A stretch of 8,085 bases of DNA from NCBI GenBank assembly GCA_009845505.1, contig VXZL01000354.1:1-8085 (forward strand). Direction: 5' to 3'. Positions 6,678 through 8,085 of the stretch are shown piece after piece. Position 1 is the first letter of the stretch. Each line of letters opens with the position of its first letter. The notes under the pieces are model-generated. The model had not been told where the DNA came from. It saw nothing but the letters and a program-made list of their open reading frames with translations, and did not search any database. This stretch comes from Candidatus Poribacteria bacterium (GTDB lineage Bacteria; Poribacteria; WGA-4E; WGA-3G). Position numbers and translations under genes: made by a program.

Positions 6678-7303
6678 ATAAAGTTGTACAGAAGGTTACT
6701 GCTTTTATCACACGTGAACGAAACGGTGTCAAAGAATTGCTTGTTTTCAAACATCCGACGACAGGCACCCAAATCCCTGCGGGGACTGTTGAAAAGGGTG
6801 AAGATATTGAGACTGCTGTGAAAAGAGAAACTTATGAGGAGACGGGCTTGCAGCTTGTAGAAATTGAAAACTATCTGGGTTGTTTTGAAAATGAATTAGA
6901 AGATAACCAAAGAATAATAACGGAAACAACGCAGGTTTATATTGAACCCGACTTAACTGCCATTCCGTACAAACGAATGCTGCCCAAGGGACTTACCGTT
7001 AATTACCTTTCCACACGGGAGAATTTCACACGCGTTTCGTACATTGAGTATGAGTTTGACAAATTTCACAAGCCTATACATATTGGGACTAACATTACCG
7101 GATGGGTGCGGAATGAAAACTTAAGTGCGGAGAAGAAAAGACATTTTTTTCTTATGTCCACACAGGAGGAAACAGCGGATGCGTGGGAATTAAAGAGCGA
7201 TCTGGGGCACATTTTCAAGCCTTACTGGACACCACTTTCGCCGAAACCTCAAATTATACCCCCGCAAGACAAGTGGCTGGATTTTGTCTATGAGAAAATC
7301 TGA
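6674..7303 (+). CDS. Nudix hydrolase family protein
   Basis: Nudix enzymes hydrolyse a nucleoside diphosphate linked to another group, using divalent metal. The Nudix box GX5EX7REUXEEXGU runs from Gly37 to Leu59 (bases 6782-6850): G37, E43, R51-E52, E55-E56 and G58 are all in place, so the metal-binding glutamates are intact. The only deviation is Thr53 at the usually hydrophobic U position. The N terminus (KVTAFITRE, ELLVFKHP) has the expected first beta strands. At 209 residues it is longer than a minimal Nudix domain, with about 60 extra C-terminal residues rich in Pro, Trp and Tyr (PYWTPLSPK, PQDKWLDFVYEK) that may shape substrate choice. The substrate cannot be assigned. The GTG start is supported by AGGAGAG and by a 4-base overlap with the peptidase stop, implying co-transcription. 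It is cytoplasmic: no signal peptide. Confidence 0.87.
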   Translation: MNKVVQKVTAFITRERNGVKELLVFKHPTTGTQIPAGTVEKGEDIETAVKRETYEETGLQLVEIENYLGCFENELEDNQRIITETTQVYIEPDLTAIPYKRMLPKGLTVNYLSTRENFTRVSYIEYEFDKFHKPIHIGTNITGWVRNENLSAEKKRHFFLMSTQEETADAWELKSDLGHIFKPYWTPLSPKPQIIPPQDKWLDFVYEKI

Positions 7304-7387
7304 ATCGTGATAAAATGTGCATGAGACGTAGGAGCGAGGTAACCTCGCCCCTACAGTTAGCGTATTGGAAAACGGAGTAGAGAAAAC
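7304..7387 (+). other. Intergenic spacer between the Nudix and ATPase genes
   Basis: 84 bases, the only real gap in the window. It contains the palindrome at 7328-7354. A weak GGAG (7374-7377) lies 10 bases before the ATPase ATG and may be its ribosome binding site. I see no convincing -35/-10 pair, although the promoter of the ATPase gene probably lies here or just inside the Nudix gene. Confidence 0.5.
7328..7354. repeat. 27-base near-perfect palindrome (REP/MITE-like intergenic hairpin)
   Basis: GTAGGAGCGAGGT (7328-7340) pairs with ACCTCGCCCCTAC (7342-7354) around a single central A at 7341. Twelve of 13 positions are complementary, the only mismatch being A7333 against C7349. In practice the innermost bases would open into a small loop. 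It is much more GC-rich than its surroundings and occurs once here. I remember very similar elements scattered between genes in Poribacteria and some other environmental bacteria, from memory and unverified. There is no T-run after it, so a rho-independent terminator is not indicated, but it could stabilise the 3' end of the upstream mRNA. Confidence 0.75.
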
Positions 7388-8085
7388 ATGAAAAATCTTA
7401 AACTGACTTCACTCGGACAAATTCCGGAAGCAGACATCACCTTTGGAGATCTGACGGTGTTTGTTGGTGAACAAGCAAGCGGAAAAAGTATCTTATTACA
7501 ACTTCTAAAGCTCATTTTAGACGCGGGCGCTATTACGCACACTCTGAAAAAACACGGTTTTGATTGGCAGAAAAAAGTTGATAATTTTCTGTTCCTTTAT
7601 TTCGGTGAAGGGATGCAGACGATCTGGAACACAGATGAGACAAAAGTCAGCATTGATAAGGTAGATTTTACACCTCGAAAGGCATTATCAAGAAGAAAAA
7701 CAAAGGAAAACCTATTCCTGATACCGGCGCACCGGGTTGTAACGCTTAAAGACGGCTGGCCCCGCGCGTTTACAGACTATGCAACAAGTGATCCATACGT
7801 TGTTAAGGCATTCAGCGAGGAGTTACGCCTATTATTGGAAAAAGGACTGGGTTCAGGTAAGGGGCCGATCTTCCCGCAAGTAGGGCGCATGAATAAGACA
7901 CTTCGAGACGCGATCAGGGAAAGCATCTTCGGAGACGCTGAAATTAGATTGGATAGGTCAGGATTACGTAAACGCATTGTCTTAGACGTTGCAGGCACTC
8001 AGTTACCATTCATGACTTGGTCAACCGGACAAAGAGAATTCACACCTCTCCTACTGGGACTGTATTGGTTAATGCCTTCTGGGAG
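7388..8085 (+). CDS. AAA/ABC-type ATPase (SMC/OLD-like, AAA_15/AAA_21 class), 3'-truncated by the window
   Basis: The frame runs from ATG 7388 to the right edge without a stop (232 codons seen). The N terminus has the layout of OLD/RecF/SMC-like ATPases: a beta strand and turn (LKLTSLGQI, DITFGDLTVFVG) leading to a Walker A loop GEQASGKS (Gly27-Ser34), then SILLQLLKLI. Near the right edge, TWSTGQREF (Ser212-Gln215 core) followed by LLLGLYWLMP resembles the ABC signature motif of this class. The Walker B and D-loop would come just after the cut, so ATPase completeness cannot be judged. Between them is a domain of about 175 residues that I do not recognise (LIPAHRVVTLKDGWPR is a notable block). 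Such ATPases often pair with a nuclease or toxin-like partner in defence loci; the downstream partner is outside the window. Spacing and the palindrome suggest a separate transcript from the upstream genes. Confidence 0.75.
   Translation, partial: MKNLKLTSLGQIPEADITFGDLTVFVGEQASGKSILLQLLKLILDAGAITHTLKKHGFDWQKKVDNFLFLYFGEGMQTIWNTDETKVSIDKVDFTPRKALSRRKTKENLFLIPAHRVVTLKDGWPRAFTDYATSDPYVVKAFSEELRLLLEKGLGSGKGPIFPQVGRMNKTLRDAIRESIFGDAEIRLDRSGLRKRIVLDVAGTQLPFMTWSTGQREFTPLLLGLYWLMPSG

Noticed and set aside
7328..7375. Palindrome as a rho-independent terminator
   Set aside because: The stem is convincing but is followed by AGTTAGCGTATTGG with no run of T on either side, so an intrinsic terminator is not supported.

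Overview
The window is bacterial, with genes packed on the plus strand only. Its origin cannot be fixed from sequence alone. My best guess is an uncultivated lineage such as Candidatus Poribacteria. This rests on the palindromic element at 7328-7354 (the 'GTAGGGGCGAGGT' type of intergenic hairpin that I remember as abundant there) and on the style of the large sacsin-like protein and the VHL-containing peptidase. Treat it as an inference of moderate to low certainty.

Layout. (1) 2-4264: the 3' part of a very large gene whose start lies left of the window. It encodes a sacsin/HSP90-like (GHKL-associated) protein with a long disordered linker and a C-terminal PD-(D/E)xK-like nuclease domain. 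(2) 4274-4411: a 45-codon ORF with a good ribosome binding site; its stop codon overlaps the next start as ATGA. (3) 4408-5379: a complete DNA cytosine-5 methyltransferase. (4) 5376-6677: a secreted zinc metallopeptidase (HEFAH, second motif like anthrax lethal factor) carrying a C-terminal domain that aligns without gaps to the core of the human VHL beta domain and keeps its hydroxyproline-pocket residues. (5) 6674-7303: a Nudix hydrolase. (6) 7304-7387: an 84-base gap holding a near-perfect palindrome. (7) 7388 to the right edge: the 5' part of an AAA/ABC-type ATPase of the SMC/OLD-like class, cut by the window end.

How the genes fit together. Genes 1 to 5 form one tightly packed directon: a 9-base gap followed by three 4-base stop/start overlaps (ATGA, GTGA, GTGA). 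The sacsin-like ATPase-nuclease, the small ORF and the methyltransferase look like a self/non-self DNA discrimination (restriction or anti-phage) module. The peptidase and the Nudix enzyme have no obvious role in it, so they are either co-transcribed passengers or unexplained components. The truncated ATPase beyond the palindrome is probably a separate transcription unit, and its family is common in defence islands. No tRNA, rRNA, CRISPR array, transposase or convincing rho-independent terminator was seen, and no minus-strand ORF looks real.
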